From Aristolochia californica (lineage: Eukaryota; Streptophyta; Magnoliopsida; Piperales; Aristolochiaceae), in contig JARWKL010000008.1 of the NCBI GenBank assembly GCA_029961685.1, positions 33,233,619 through 33,297,618 on the forward strand: a stretch of 64,000 nucleotides of DNA, read 5' to 3'. Numbering within the stretch: the first letter of the stretch is position 1; each line of letters begins with the position of its first letter. Both the position numbers and the translations under genes were made by a program. Below the pieces are notes generated by a model that worked only from the letters and a program-made list of their open reading frames with translations, did no database searches and had not been told where the DNA came from. Positions 50,660-63,449 of the stretch are shown piece by piece.

Positions 50660-51010
50660 ATTATTAGTGGTTGTATTAGTAGATTTTCCCAAACATGGAT
50701 AACAAAACCTCTGAGTTCATTTTTAGTGCATTCACTTACATTTATTATAGTGTTCAAATTTTTTTGCTTAAAAATTTCATTTTGTTATGCCTCATATCTT
50801 TTTTGTTTACGAGAAAAATGGAAGAGTGTGTTTTGGATCTGAAAAAAAATTTGAACATCCAAAATGGAAATGCACAAATGCTGAGAGAGATAATTCCAAA
50901 AAGTATCTGCGACATTTAAGAATAGGCAAAAATTGGGTTGCTTGGCTCTGGTAAATATTCAATCACTTTAGAGTTGGATTTCTTCTACTCATCGAAATTT
51001 TTGGATCATT
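50660..51010 (-). repeat. Hybrid A2 monomer
   Basis: The left part (GTATTAGT, AAACCTCTGAG, TATAGTGTTCAAATTTTT) matches monomers at 30310, 43110 and 53625. The right part (CTTAAAAATTTCATTTTG, GGAAGAGTGTGTTTTGG, GATTTCTTCTACTCATCG) matches the following monomer type at 30850-31110. At 30.3-31.1 kb these are two separate neighbours. Here one monomer's worth is missing, so this is an unequal-exchange product with its crossover near 50755-50770. Confidence 0.8.
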
Positions 51011-51119
51011 AGGTCATTTGCATGCTCAACATGTTTCTGGCATGCATGTCCACCACATTTAAAGCATGTTTGGATCAGTTAGAAGTCCTTTCCAATAAAA
51101 ATCCGCCAAGCTTTTTATT

Positions 51120-51345
51120 AGGGGTTGCACCAGTCGAATTTCCCAAACGTGGATAACAAAACCTTGGAGTTAATTTTTAGTGCGTTCTCTAACATTTATT
51201 ATAATTTCCAAATTTTTTTGCATGAAATTTTCATTTTGTTATGCCTCATATCCCAAACATGTTTCTGGCATGCATCTCCACCACATTTAAAGCATGTTAG
51301 GATTAGTTAGAAGTCCCTTTCCTATAAAATTCCAACAACATTATT
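51120..51345 (-). repeat. A2 half-monomer deletion (near 51252)
   Basis: GCCTCATATC is joined to CCAAACATGTTTCTGG. The usual text between them (TTTTTTGTTTACGAG through to the end of the TTAGGTCA region) is absent, about 237 bp. Loop anchors on either side are only about 223 bp apart. Confidence 0.88.
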
Positions 51346-51349
51346 ATTA

Positions 51350-52720
51350 GGGGTTGTACTAGTGGAATTTCCCAAACATGGATAACAAAACCTTGGAGTT
51401 CATTTTTAGTGTGTTCGCTAACATTTATTTTAGTTCTCCAATTTTTTTGCATACATGAACCTTAAAATTTTAATTTTGTTATGCCTGATATCTTTTTTTG
51501 TTTACGAGAAAAATGGGAGAGTGAGTTTTGGATTTGAAAAAAAATTTGAACATCCAAAATGGAAATGCACAAATGCTTAGAGAGATAATTCCTAAAAGTA
51601 TCTGTGATTTTCAAGTATTGGCAAAAAGTGGGTTGTTTTGCTCCAGTAAATATCCAACCACTTGAGAATTTAAATTTTTCTACTTCTTGAAATTTTTGGA
51701 TCATTAGGTCCCTTGCATCCTCAACAACTTTCTGGCATACATCTCCACCACATTTAAACCATGTTAGGATCAGTTAGAAGTCCCTTTCCTACAAAATTCC
51801 ACCAATCTTATTATTAGCGGTTGTACTAGTGGAATTTCCCAAATATGGATAACAAAGCCTTGGAGTTTATTTTTAGTGCGTGCACTTACATTTATTATAG
51901 TTTTTAATTTTTTTTGCATAAATCAACTCTAAAATTTGCATTTTGTTATGCCTCATATCTTTTTTGTTTACGAGAAAAATGGGAGTGAGTTTTCGATCTG
52001 AAAAAAAATTTGAACATCCAAAATGGAAATGCACAAATGCTGAGAGAGATAATTCCAAAAAGTATCTGTGATTTTTAAAGATAGGCAAAAAATGGGTTGT
52101 TTGGCTCTGGTAAATATCCAACCACATGAGAATTTGATTTTTTCTACTCCTCAAAATTTTTGGATCATTAGGTCATTTGCTTCCGCAACATGTTTCAGGC
52201 ATGCATGTTTGGATCAGTTAGAAGTCCTTTCCTATAAAATTCCACTAAGATTTTTATTAGGGGTTGCACCAATCGAATTTCCCAAACGTGGATAACAAAA
52301 CCTTGGAGTTCATTTTTAGTGCGTTCTCTTACTTTTATTATAATTTTCAAATTTTTTTGCATAAAATTTTCATTTTGTTATGCCTCATATCTTTTTTTAT
52401 TACGAGAAAAATGGGAGAGAGAGTTTTGGATCTGAAAAAAAATTTTAACATCCAAAATGGAAAAGCACAAATGCTGAGAGAGATAATTCCAAAAATTATC
52501 TGTGATTTTTAAGGATCAGCAAAAAGTGGGTTGTTTGGCTCTGGTAAATATCCAACCACTTGAGAATTTGATTTTTTCTACTCCTTGAAATTTTTGGATC
52601 ATTAGGTCAATTGCATCCGCAACATGTTTCTGGCATGCATGTCCACCACATTTAAAGCATGTTTGGATCAGTTAGAAGTCCTTTCCTATAAAATTCCACC
52701 AAGCTTTTTATTAGGGGTTG
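51350..52720 (-). repeat. A2 higher-order repeat fragment M5-M1-M2
   Basis: M5 (TTATTATTAGGGGTTG with GTGTGTTCGC) is at about 51345, M1 (AGCGGTTGTACTAG) at 51816 and M2 (TTATTAGGGGTTGCACC) at about 52255. A monomer with M3-like GGGGTTGAACCAG follows at about 52718. This is the same order as in the 32-39 kb unit. A 20-bp loss near 52203 shortens the text before M2. Confidence 0.72.
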
Positions 52721-55700
52721 AACCAGTCGAATTTCCCAAACGTGGATAACAAAACCTTGGAGTTCATTTTTAGTGCCTTCTCTTACATTTATTATAATCT
52801 TCAAATATTTTTGCATAAAATTTTCATTTTGTTATGCCCCATATCTTTTTTGTTTATGAGAAAAAATGGCAGAGTCAGTTTTGGATCTGAAAAAAAATTT
52901 GAACATCCAAAATGGAAATGCACAAATGCTGAGAGAGATAATTCCAAAAAGTATCTGTGATTTTTAAGGATAGGCAAAAAGTGGGTTGTTAGGCTCTGGT
53001 AAATATCCAACCACTTGAGAATTTGATTTTTCTACTCCTCAAAATTTTTGGATCATTAGGTAACTTGCATCCGCTACATGTTTCTCGCATGCACGTCCAC
53101 CACTTTTAAAGCATGTTAGGATCAGTTAGAAGTCCTTTCATATAAAATTCCACCAAGCCTATTATTTGGGTTTGTACTAGTGGAATTTCCCAAACATTGA
53201 TAACAAAACCATGGAGTTCATTTTTAGTACGTTCTCTTACATTTATTATAATTTTCAAATTTCTTTACATAAAATTTTCATTTTGTTATGCCTCATATCT
53301 TTTTTGTTTACGAGAAAAATGGGAGAGTGAGTTTCGGATCTTAAAAAGTTTTGAACATCCAAAATGGAAATGGACAAATGCTGAAAGAGATAATTCCAAA
53401 AAGTATCTGTGATTTTTAAGGATAGGCAAAAAGTGGGTGTTTGGCTCTGCTAAATATGCAACCACTTGAGAATTTGATTTTTTCTACTCCATGAAATTTT
53501 TTGATCATTAGGTCACTTGCATCCTCTACTTGTTTCTGGCATGCATGTCCACCACATTTAAAGCATGTTAGGATCAGTTAGAAATCCCTTTCCTACAAAA
53601 TTCCACCAAGATTAGGGGTTGTATTAGTGGAATTTCCCAAACATGGATAACAAAACCTCTGAGTTCATTTTTAGTGCATTCACTTACATTTATTATAGTG
53701 TTCAAATTTTTTGGAATACATGAACTCTAAAATTTTCATTTTGTTATGCCTCATATCTTTTTTGTTTACGAGAAAAATGGGAGAGCGAGTTTTGGATCTG
53801 AAAAAGAATTTGAACATCCAAAATGGAAATGCAAAAATGCTGAGAGAGATAATTCCAAAAGTATCTGTGATTTTTAAGTATAGGCAAAAAGTAGGTTGTT
53901 TGGGTATTGTAAATATCCAACCACTTGAGAATTTGATTTTTTCAACTCCTTGAAATTTTTTGATCATTAGGTCATTTGCCTCCGCAACATGTTTCTGGCA
54001 TGCATGTCCACCACATTTAAAGCATGTTTAGATCAGTTAGAAGTCCTTTCCTATAAAATTCCACCAAACTTATTATTTGGGGTTGTACTAGGCGAATTTC
54101 CCAAATATGGATAACAAAACCTTGGAGTTCATTTTTAGTGCCTTCTCTTACATTTATTATAATTTTCAAATTTTTTTGCATAAAATTTCATTTTGTCATG
54201 CCTCATATTTTTTTTGTTTATGAGAAAAATGGAAGAATGTGGTTTGGATCTGAAAAAAAATTTGAACATCCAAAATGGAAATGCACATATGCTGAGAGAG
54301 ACAATTCCAAAAAGTATCTGTGATTTTTAAGGATAGGCAAAAAGTGGGTTGTTTGGCTCTGGTAAATATCCAACCATTTGAGAATTTGTTTTTTTCTGCT
54401 CCTCAAAATTTTTGGATCATTAGGTCATTTGCATCCTCAACATGTTTCTGGCATGCATATCCACCACATTTAAAACATGTTTGGATCAGTTAGAAGTCCT
54501 TTCCTATAAAATTGCACAAAGCGTATTTTTAGGGGTTGTACCAGTCGATTTTCCCGAACATGGATAATAAAACCTCTGAGTTCATTTTTAATGCGTTCTC
54601 TTACATTTATTATAACTTTAAAATTTCTATGCTTAAAATTTTCATTTTCTTATGCCTCATATCTTTTTTGTTTACGAGAAAAATGGGAGAATGAGTTTTG
54701 GATCTGAAAAAAAATTTGAACATCCAAAAAGGAAATGCACAAATGCTGAGATAGATAATTCCAAAAAGTATCTGTGATTTTGAAGGATAGGCAAAAAGTG
54801 GGTTGTTTGGCTAATGTAAATATCCAACCACTTGAGAATTTGATTTTTTCTACTCCTCGAAATTTATGGATCATTAGGTCATTTGCATCTGCAACATGTT
54901 TCAGGCATGCATGTCCACCACATTTAAAGCATGTTTGGATCAATTAGAAGTCCTTTCCTATAAAATTCCACCAAGCTTTTTATTAGGGGTTGCACTAGTC
55001 GAATTTCCCAAACGTGGATAACAAAACCTTGGAGTTCATTTTTAGTGCGCTCTCTTACTTATATTATAATTTTCAAATTTTTTTGCATAAAATTTTCATT
55101 TTGTTATGCATCATATCTTTTTTGTTTACGAGAAAAATGGGAGAGTGAGTTTTGGATCTGAGAAAAAATTTGAACATCCAAAATGTAAATACACAAATGC
55201 TGAGAGAGACAATTCCAAAAAGTAACTGTGATATTTAAGGATAGGCAAAAAGTGGGTTGTTTGGCTCTGGTAAATATCCAACCACTTGAGAATTTGATTT
55301 TTTCTACTCCATGAAATTTTAGGATCATTAGGTCAATTGGATCCGCAATATGTTTCTGGCATGCATGTCTACCACATTTAAAGCATGTTTAGATCAGTTA
55401 GAAGTCCATTCTATAAAATTCCACCAAGCTTTTTATTAGGGGTTGAACCAGTCGAATTTCCCAAACGTGGATAACAAAACCTTGGAGTTCATTTTTAGTG
55501 CCTTGTCTTACATTTATTATAATTTTCAAATTTTTTTGCATAAAATTTTCTTTTGCTTTTGCCTCATATCTTTTTTGTTTATGAGAAAAATGGGAGAGTG
55601 AGTTTTGGATATGAAAAAAAATTTGAACATCCAAAATGGAAATGCACAAATGCTGAGAGAGATAATTCCAAAAAATATATGTGATTTTTAAGGATAGGCA

Positions 55701-56089
55701 AAGAGTGGGTTGTTTGGCTCTGGTAAATATCCAACCACTTCAGAATTTGATTTTTTCTACTCCTCAAAATTTTTGGATCATTAGGTCATTTGCATCCGCT
55801 ACATGTTTCTCGCATGCATGTCCACCACTTTTAAAGCATGTTAGGATCAGTTAGAAGTCCTTTCATATAAAATTCCAGCAAGCTAATTATTTGGGTTTGT
55901 ACTAGTGGAATTTCCCAAACATGGATAATAAAACCTTGTATTTCATTTTTAGTACATTCTCTTACATTTATTATAATTTTCAAATTTTTTTGCACAAAAT
56001 TTTCATTTTGTTATGCCTTATATCTTTTTTGTTTACGAGAAAAATGGGAGAGTGAGTTTTGCATCTGAAAAAAAATTTGAACATCCAAA

Positions 56090-56105
56090 ATGGAAAAGGG
56101 TTGTA
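56090..56105 (-). repeat. A2 half-monomer deletion junction
   Basis: CCAAAATGGAAAA is joined directly to GGGTTGTACTAGTGG. The usual run from TGCACAAATGCTGAG to TTATTATTAG is missing, about 250 bp. Confidence 0.88.
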
Positions 56106-56432
56106 CTAGTGGAATTTCCCAAACATGTATAACAAAACCTTGGAGTTAATTTTTAGTGCATTCACTTACATTTATTATAGTTTTCAAATTTTTTTTGCAT
56201 ACATAAACTCTAAAATTTTCATTTTGTTCTGCCTCATATCTTTTTTGTTGACGAGAAAAATGGGAGAGTGAGTTTTGGATCTGAAAAAAAATTTGGACAT
56301 CCGAAATGGAAATGCAAAAATGATGAGAAAGATAATCCCAAAAGGTATCTATGATTTTTAAGGATAGACAAAAAGTGGGTTGTTTGGCTCTGGTAAATAT
56401 CCAACCACTTGAGAATTTGATTTTTTCTACTT

Positions 56433-57334
56433 GTTGAATTGTTTGGATCGTTAGGTCATTTGCATCCTCAACATGTTTCTGGCTTGCATGTCCACCACAT
56501 TTAAAGCATGTTTGGATCAGTTAGAAGTCCTTTACTATAAAATTCCACCAAGGTTATTAGGTGTTTTACCAGTCGAATTTCCCAAACATGGATAACAAAA
56601 CCTTGGAGTTATTTTTTTGTCCGTTGTCTTACATTTATTATAATTTTCATATTTTTTTGCATAAAATTTTCATTTTGTTATGCCTCATATCTTTTTTGTT
56701 TACGAGAAAAATGCGAGAGTGAGTTTTGGATTTGAAAAAAAATTTGAACATCCAAAATGGAAATACACAAATGCTGAGAAAGATAATTCCAAAAAGTATC
56801 TGTGATTTTTAAGGATAGGCAAAAAGTGGGTTGTTTGGCTCAGGTAAATATTCAACCACTTGAGAATTTGATTTTTTCTACTCGTTGAATTGTTTGGATC
56901 ATTAGGTCATTTGCATCCTCAACATGTTTCTGGCATGCATGTCCACCACATTTAAAGCATGTTTGGATCAGTTAGAAGTCCTTTACTATAAAATTCCACC
57001 AAGGTTATTATTAGGTGTTTTACCAGTCGAATTTCCCAAACATGGATAACAAAACCTTGGAGTTATTTTTTTTTTCCGTTGTCTTTCATTTATTATAATT
57101 TTCAAATTTTTTTGCATAAAATTTTCATTTTGTTTTGCCTCATATCTTTTTTGTTTACGAGAAAAATGCGAGAGTGAGTTTTGGATTTGAAAAACAATTT
57201 GAACATCCAAAATGGAAATACACAACTGCTAAGAGAGATAATTCAAAAAAGTATGTGTGATTTTTACAGATAGGCAAAAAGTGGGTTGTTTGGCTCTGCT
57301 AAATATCCAACCACCTGAGAATTTGATTTTTTCT
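56433..57334 (-). repeat. Recent whole-monomer duplication (451-bp period)
   Basis: GTTGAATTGTTTGGATC occurs at 56433 and again at 56884. Both monomers share GTTTTACCAGTCG, GGAGTTATTTTTTT, CCGTTGTCTT and AAAATGCGAGAGTGAG, which are absent from most A2 copies. At 48.9-49.9 kb only one monomer of this type lies between the same neighbours, so one copy here is an added duplicate. Confidence 0.82.
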
Positions 57335-60300
57335 ACTACTAGAAATTTTTGGATCATTAGGTCATTTGCATCCGCAACATGTTTCTTGCATTCATGTCCA
57401 CCATATTTAAAGCATGTTAGGATCAGTTAGAAGTCCCTTTCCTATAAAATTCCACCAAGCTTAATATTAGGGGTTGTACTAGTGGAATTTCCCAAACATG
57501 TATAACAAAACCTTGGAGTTCATTTTTAGTGCGTTGACTTACATTTATTATAATTTTCAATTTTTTTTAATACATGAACTCTACAATTTTCTTTTTGTTA
57601 TGCCTCATATCTTTTTTGTTTACGAGAAAAATGGGAGAGTGAGTTTTGGATCTGAAAAAAAATTTGAACAACCAAAAATGAAATGCACAAATGCGGAGAG
57701 AGATAATTCTAAAAAGTATCCGTGAATTTTAAGGATAGGCAAAAAGTGGGTTGTTTGGCTCTGGTAAATATCCAACCAGTTGAGAATTTGATTTTTTCTA
57801 CTCCTTGAAGTTTTTGGATCATTTGGTCACTTGCATCCTCAACATTTTTCTTGCATGCATGTCCACCACATTTAAAGCATGTTAGGATCAGTTAGAAGTC
57901 TCTTTCCTATAAAATTCCACCAAGCTTATTATTAGGGGTTGTACTAGTGGAATTTCCCAAACTTGTATAACAAAACCATGGAGTTCATTTTTAGTGCGTT
58001 CACTCACATTTATTTTAGTTTTATAATTTTTTTGCACAAAATTTTCATTTTGTTATGCCTCATATCTTTTTTGTTTAAGAGAAAAAAGGGAGAGTAACTT
58101 TTGGATCTGAAAAAAAATTTGAACATCCAAAAAGGAAATGCACAAATGCTGAGAGAGATAATTCCAAAAAGTATCTGTGATTTTTAAGGATAGGCAAAAA
58201 GTGGGTTTTTTAGCTCCGGTAAATATCCAACCACTTGAGAATTTGATTTTTTTGACTCCTTGAAAGTTTTGGATCATTAGGTCATTTGCGTCCGCAACAT
58301 GTTTCTGGCTTGCATGTCTACCACATTTAAAGCATGTTAGGATCAGTTAGAAGTCCCTTTCCTATAAAATTCCACCAAGCTTATTATTAGGGGTTGTACT
58401 AGTGGAATTTCCAAAACATGTATAACAAACCATGGAGTTCTTTTTTAGTGCGTTCACTTACATTTATTATAGTTTTCAAAAATTTTTGCATAAAATTTTC
58501 ATTTTTTATGCCTCATATCTTTTTTGTTTACGAGAAAAATGGGAGAGTGAGTTTTGGATCTGAAAAAAAATTTGAACATCCAAAATGGAAATGCACAAAT
58601 GCTGAGAGAGATAATTCCAACAAGTATCTGTGATTTTTAAGGATAGGCAAAAAGTGGGTTGTTTGGCTCTGGTAAATATCCAACCACTTGAGAATTTGAT
58701 TTTTTCTTCTGCCTGAAATTTTTGGATCACTAAGTCACTTGCATCCTCAGCATGTTTCTGGCATGCATGTCCCTCACATTTAAAGTATGTTAGGATCAGT
58801 TAGAAGTCCCTTTCTTATAAAATTCCAACAAGCTTATTATTAGGGGTTGTACTAGTGGAATTTCCCAAACATGGAAAACAAAACTTCTGAGTTCATTTTT
58901 AGTGCGTTCACTTACATATATTATAGTTTTCAATTTTTTTTGAATATTGAACTCTAGAATTTTCATTTTGTTATGCCTCATATCTTTTTTGTTTACGAGA
59001 AAAATGGGAGATTGAGTTTTGGATCTGAAAAAACATTTTAACATCTAAAATTGAAATGCACAATTGCTGAGAGAGATAATTCCAAAAAGTATCTGTGATG
59101 TTTATGGATAGGTAAAAAGTGGGTTGTTTGGCTCCGATAAATATCCAACCACTTGAGAATTTGATTTTTTCTTCTCCTTGAAATTTTTAGATGATTAGGT
59201 CCGTTGCATCTTCAACATGTTTCTCGCATGCATCTCCACCACATTTAAAGCATGTTAGGATACTTTAGAAGTCCCTTTCCTATAAAATTCCACCAAACTT
59301 ATTATAAGGGGTTGTACTAGTGGAATTTCCCAAGCATGGATAACAAAACCTTGGACTTCATTTTTAGTGCGTGAAAATTGTTTCTTCACTTACATTTATT
59401 ATTGTTTTCAGAATTTTTTGCATACCTATACTCTAAAATTTTCATTTTGTTGTGTGATCTATTTGCCTTATCATTTTTGTTTACGATAAAAATGGGAAAG
59501 TGAAAACTCAAATTTGGATTTGAAAAAAAATTCAACATCCTTAATGGAAATGCACAAATGCTGAGAGAGATAATTCCAAAAAGTATCAGTGATTTTTTAA
59601 GGATTGTAAACTCTTTTATTTTAATTTTTTATATATTGTGGGTTCGCTATCATTGGAAGAGAGGGGAGGCACTTTTATCTAAGTGTTTACTCCCAAACCA
59701 TAAGTCATTTCTAACTAAAATTATAGCCATTACACATCATTAATCTATCAAAACATTCATGATGATTTATGATTGTTAGGTGCGCTTTTTGTAAAATAGG
59801 CAAAACGTGGGTTGTTGGGCTCTGGTCCACACGTTAACTTGAGAATTCAACTTTTTGTAGTCGAATTTTTTCGATCATTAGGTCATAAGCATCTTCAACA
59901 TGTTTCTGGCATGCATATCCACCACATTTAAAACATGTTAGGATCAATTAGAAATCTCTTTCTTATAAAATTCCACCAAGCAATTAGGGGTTGTACTAGT
60001 GGAATTTCCCAAACATGAGTTACAAAAAAACTTTGGTGTTCATTTTTGGTGCAAGAAAGAATTTCCTACACTTACATTTATTATTGTTTTCAAAAGTTTT
60101 TGCATACTTAAACTCTAAAATTTTCATTTTGTCTTGTGATCAATTTGCCTTATCATTTTTGCTTACGACAGAAATGGGAGAGTGAAAACTAAACTTTGAA
60201 TTGGAAAAAAAATTTAACATCCAACATGGAAATGTACAAATGCTGAGAGAGATAATTTCTAAAAGTATATGTGATGTTTTAAGGATTGTAAACTCGTTTA

Positions 60301-62376
60301 GTTTTTTTTATATATTTTGGGTTTCGCAATCATTGGAAGAGGGGGGAGGCATTTTTATCTTAGTGTTGACTCCCAAACCATAAGTTATTTGTAACTAAAA
60401 CTATAGCCGTCAAAAATCATTAATCGATCAAAACATTCACGATGATCAATTATTGTTAGGCCTGCTTTTTGTAAAATGGGCAAGTAGTGGGTTGTTGGGC
60501 TCATGTCCACACGTTAACTTTAGCATTCAAAATTTTCTACTCCTTGAAAATTTAGGATCATTAGAACATTAGCATCTTCACCATGTTTCTGGCATGCAAA
60601 ACCACCACATTTGAAACATGTTAGGATCAATTAGAAATCTCTTTCTTATAAAATTCCACCAAGCTTTTAGGGGTTGTACTAGTGGAATTTCCCAAACATG
60701 GGTAATAAAACATTGGCATTCATTTTTGTTGTGTCAAAATTGTTTCTTCAGTTACATTTATTATTCTATTCAAATATTTTTGTATACATAAACTCTAAAA
60801 TTTTCATTTTGTTGTGTGTTCTATTTGCCTGATCATTTTTGTTTACGAAAAAAAATGGGAGAGTGAAAACACAAGTTTGGATGATAAAAAAAATTGAACA
60901 TCCTAAATGGAAATGCACAATTGCTGATAGAGAAAATTCCAAAAAATATAAGTGATTTTTTAAGGATTGTAAACTCTTTTAGTTTTTTTTATATATTTTG
61001 GGTTTCCCAATCATCGGAAGAGGGGGGAGGCATTTTTATCTATGTATTGACTCCCAAACCATAAGTCATTTCTAACAAAAATTATAGCCGTTACACATCA
61101 TTAATCGATCAAAACATTCATGATATCTATGATTGGTAGATCCGCTTTTCGTAAAATAGGCAAAAAGTGGGTTTTTAAGCTCTGGTCCACACGTTAACTT
61201 GAGAATTCAACTTTTTCTACTCCTTGAAATATTTGGATCATTAGGTCATTAGCATTTTCAACATGTTTCTGGCATGCATATCCACCACATTTAAAACAGG
61301 TTAGGATCAATTAGAAATCTCTTTCTTAAAAAATTCCACCAAGCTATTAGGGCATGTACTAGAGGAATTTCCCAAACATGGGTAACAAAACTTTAGTGTT
61401 CATTTTTGGTGCGTGAAAAAATTTTATTCACCTACATTTATTATTGTTTTCAAATTTTTTTTGCATACATAAACTCTAAAATTTTCATTTTGTTGTGAGA
61501 TCTATTTGCCTTATCTTTTTTGTCTACTACAAAAATGGGATAGTGAAAACTCATGTTTGGATTAGAAAAAAAATTAAACATCCAAAATGGAAATGCACAA
61601 ATGATGAGAGAGATAATTCCAAATAGTATATGTGATTTTTTAAGGATTGTAAGCTCTTTAAGTTTTTTTTTATATATTTTGGGTTTCACAATCATTGGAA
61701 GAGCCGGAGGCATTTTTTTCAAAGTGTTGACTCCAAAAACATAAGTCATTTCTAACTAAAATTATAGCCGTTACACATCATTAATCGATCAAAACATTCA
61801 CGATGATCTATGATTGTTAGATCCATTTTTCGTAAAATCAAAAAGTAGGTTGTTGGGCTCTGGTCCACACGTTAACTTGAGAATTCAACTTTTTGTACTG
61901 CTTGAAATTTTTGGATCATTTGGTCATTAACATCTTCAACATGTTTCTGGCATGCGTATCCACCACATTTAAAACATGTTAGGATCAATTAGAAATCTCT
62001 TTCTTACAAAATTCCAGCAAGATATTAAGGGTTGTCCTAGTGGAATTTCCCAACATTGGGTAACAAAACATTGGTGTTCATTTTTAGTGCGTGAAAATTT
62101 TTTCTTCACTTTACATTTATTTTTGTTTTCAATTTTTTATGCATACATAAACTCTTAAATTTTCATTTTGTTGCGTGATCTATTTGCCTTATCGTTTTTG
62201 TTTACGACAAAAATGGGAGAGTGAAAATTCAAGTTTGGATTAGAAAAAAAGTTGAACATCCAATATGGAAATGCACAAATGCTGAGAGAGATAATTCCGT
62301 AAAGTATCTATGATTTTTTAAGGATTGTAAACTCTTTTAGTTTTTTTTTATATATTTTGGGTTTCACAATCATCTG

Positions 62377-62396
62377 AAGAGGGGGGAGGGGGGTGG
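62377..62396 (-). repeat. G-rich run in a B2 module
   Basis: GAAGAGGGGGGAGGGGGGTGG lies at the module position equivalent to the C runs at 15905 and 16598. Other B2 copies have a shorter run (GAGGGGGGAGG at about 60340, 61020 and 63070). Confidence 0.85.
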
Positions 62397-63449
62397 CATT
62401 TTTATCTTAGTGTTGACTCCCAAACCATAAGTGATTTCTAACTAAAATTATAGCCGTTACATATCATTAAACGATCAAAAGATTCACGATGATCTAGGAT
62501 TGTTAGGTCCGCTTTTTGTAAAATAGGCATAAAGTGGGTTGTTGGGCTCTGGTCCACACCTTGACTCTAGAATTCAACTTTTTCTACTCCATGAAATTTT
62601 GGGATCATTAGGTCATTAGCATCTTCAACATGTTTCTGGCATGCTTATCCACCTCATTTAAAACATGTTAGGATAAATTAGAAATCTCATTCTTATAAAA
62701 TTCCACAAAGCTATTAGGGGTTGTACTAGTGGAATTTCCCAAACATGGGTAAAAAAACTTTGGTGTTCATTTTTGGTGAGTGAAAAAATTTCCTTCACTT
62801 ACATATATTACTGTTTTCAATTTTTTTTGCATACATAAACTCTAAAATTTTCATTTTTTTGTGTGATCTATTTGCCTTATCGTTTTTGTTTACGACAAAA
62901 ATGGGAGAGTGAAAACTCAAGTTTGGATTAGAAAAAAAATTGAACATCTAAAATGGAAATGAACAAATGATGAGAGAGATAATTCCAAAAAGTATCTGTG
63001 ATGTTTTAAGGATTGCAAACTCTTTTAGTTTTTTTTTATATATTTTGGGTTTCGCAATATTCAGAAGAGGGGGGAGGCATTTTTATCTAAGTGTTGACTC
63101 CCAAACCATAAGTCATTTCTAACTAAAATTATAGCCGTAACAAATCATTAATCGATCAAAACATTCACGAGGATCTATGATTGTTAGATCCGATATTCGT
63201 AAAATAGGCAAAAAGTGGGTTGTTGGACTCTGGTCCACATGTGAACTTGAGAATTCAACTATTTCTACTGCTTGAAATTTTTGGATCATTAGGTTATTAG
63301 CATCTTCAACATGTTTCTAGCATGCATATCCCTCACATTTAAAATATATTAGGATCAATTAGAAATCTTTTCTTATAAAATTCCACCAAGCTATTAGGGG
63401 TTGTACTAGTGGAATTTCCCAAACATGGGTAACAAAACTTTAGCGTTTA

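Larger units (their letters stand above)
18161..59370 (-). repeat. Satellite array, subfamily A2 (about 450-475-bp monomers)
   Basis: Inverted A-type monomers fill about 41 kb, roughly 90 copies by length. Compared with A1, nearly every copy has the same small losses (monomer strand): TTAACGTG between CTCAAG and TGGTTGG; about 13 bp (AGAAAATTATTTC) before ACGCAC; about 7 bp around CTTGAG; and about 9 bp around AATAGATCG. Many also lack 11 bp before TATGCAAAA. Together these remove about 48 bp, which matches the shorter period. The loss of GTTAAC removes a HpaI site present in A1 and B. Copies fall into two linked variant classes (L and S, see findings) and show a five-monomer higher-order repeat in part of the array. 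No gene or foreign insert was seen. Confidence 0.97.

Noticed and set aside
18161..59370. A recurring open frame of about 74 codons on the minus strand, starting MIQKF and ending KQKRYEA, in many A2 monomers.
   Set aside because: It recurs because the repeat recurs. Other copies are broken by indels or stops, substitutions do not favour silent changes as far as I can see, overlapping frames are equally open, and there is no domain, signal or start context that would support a gene.
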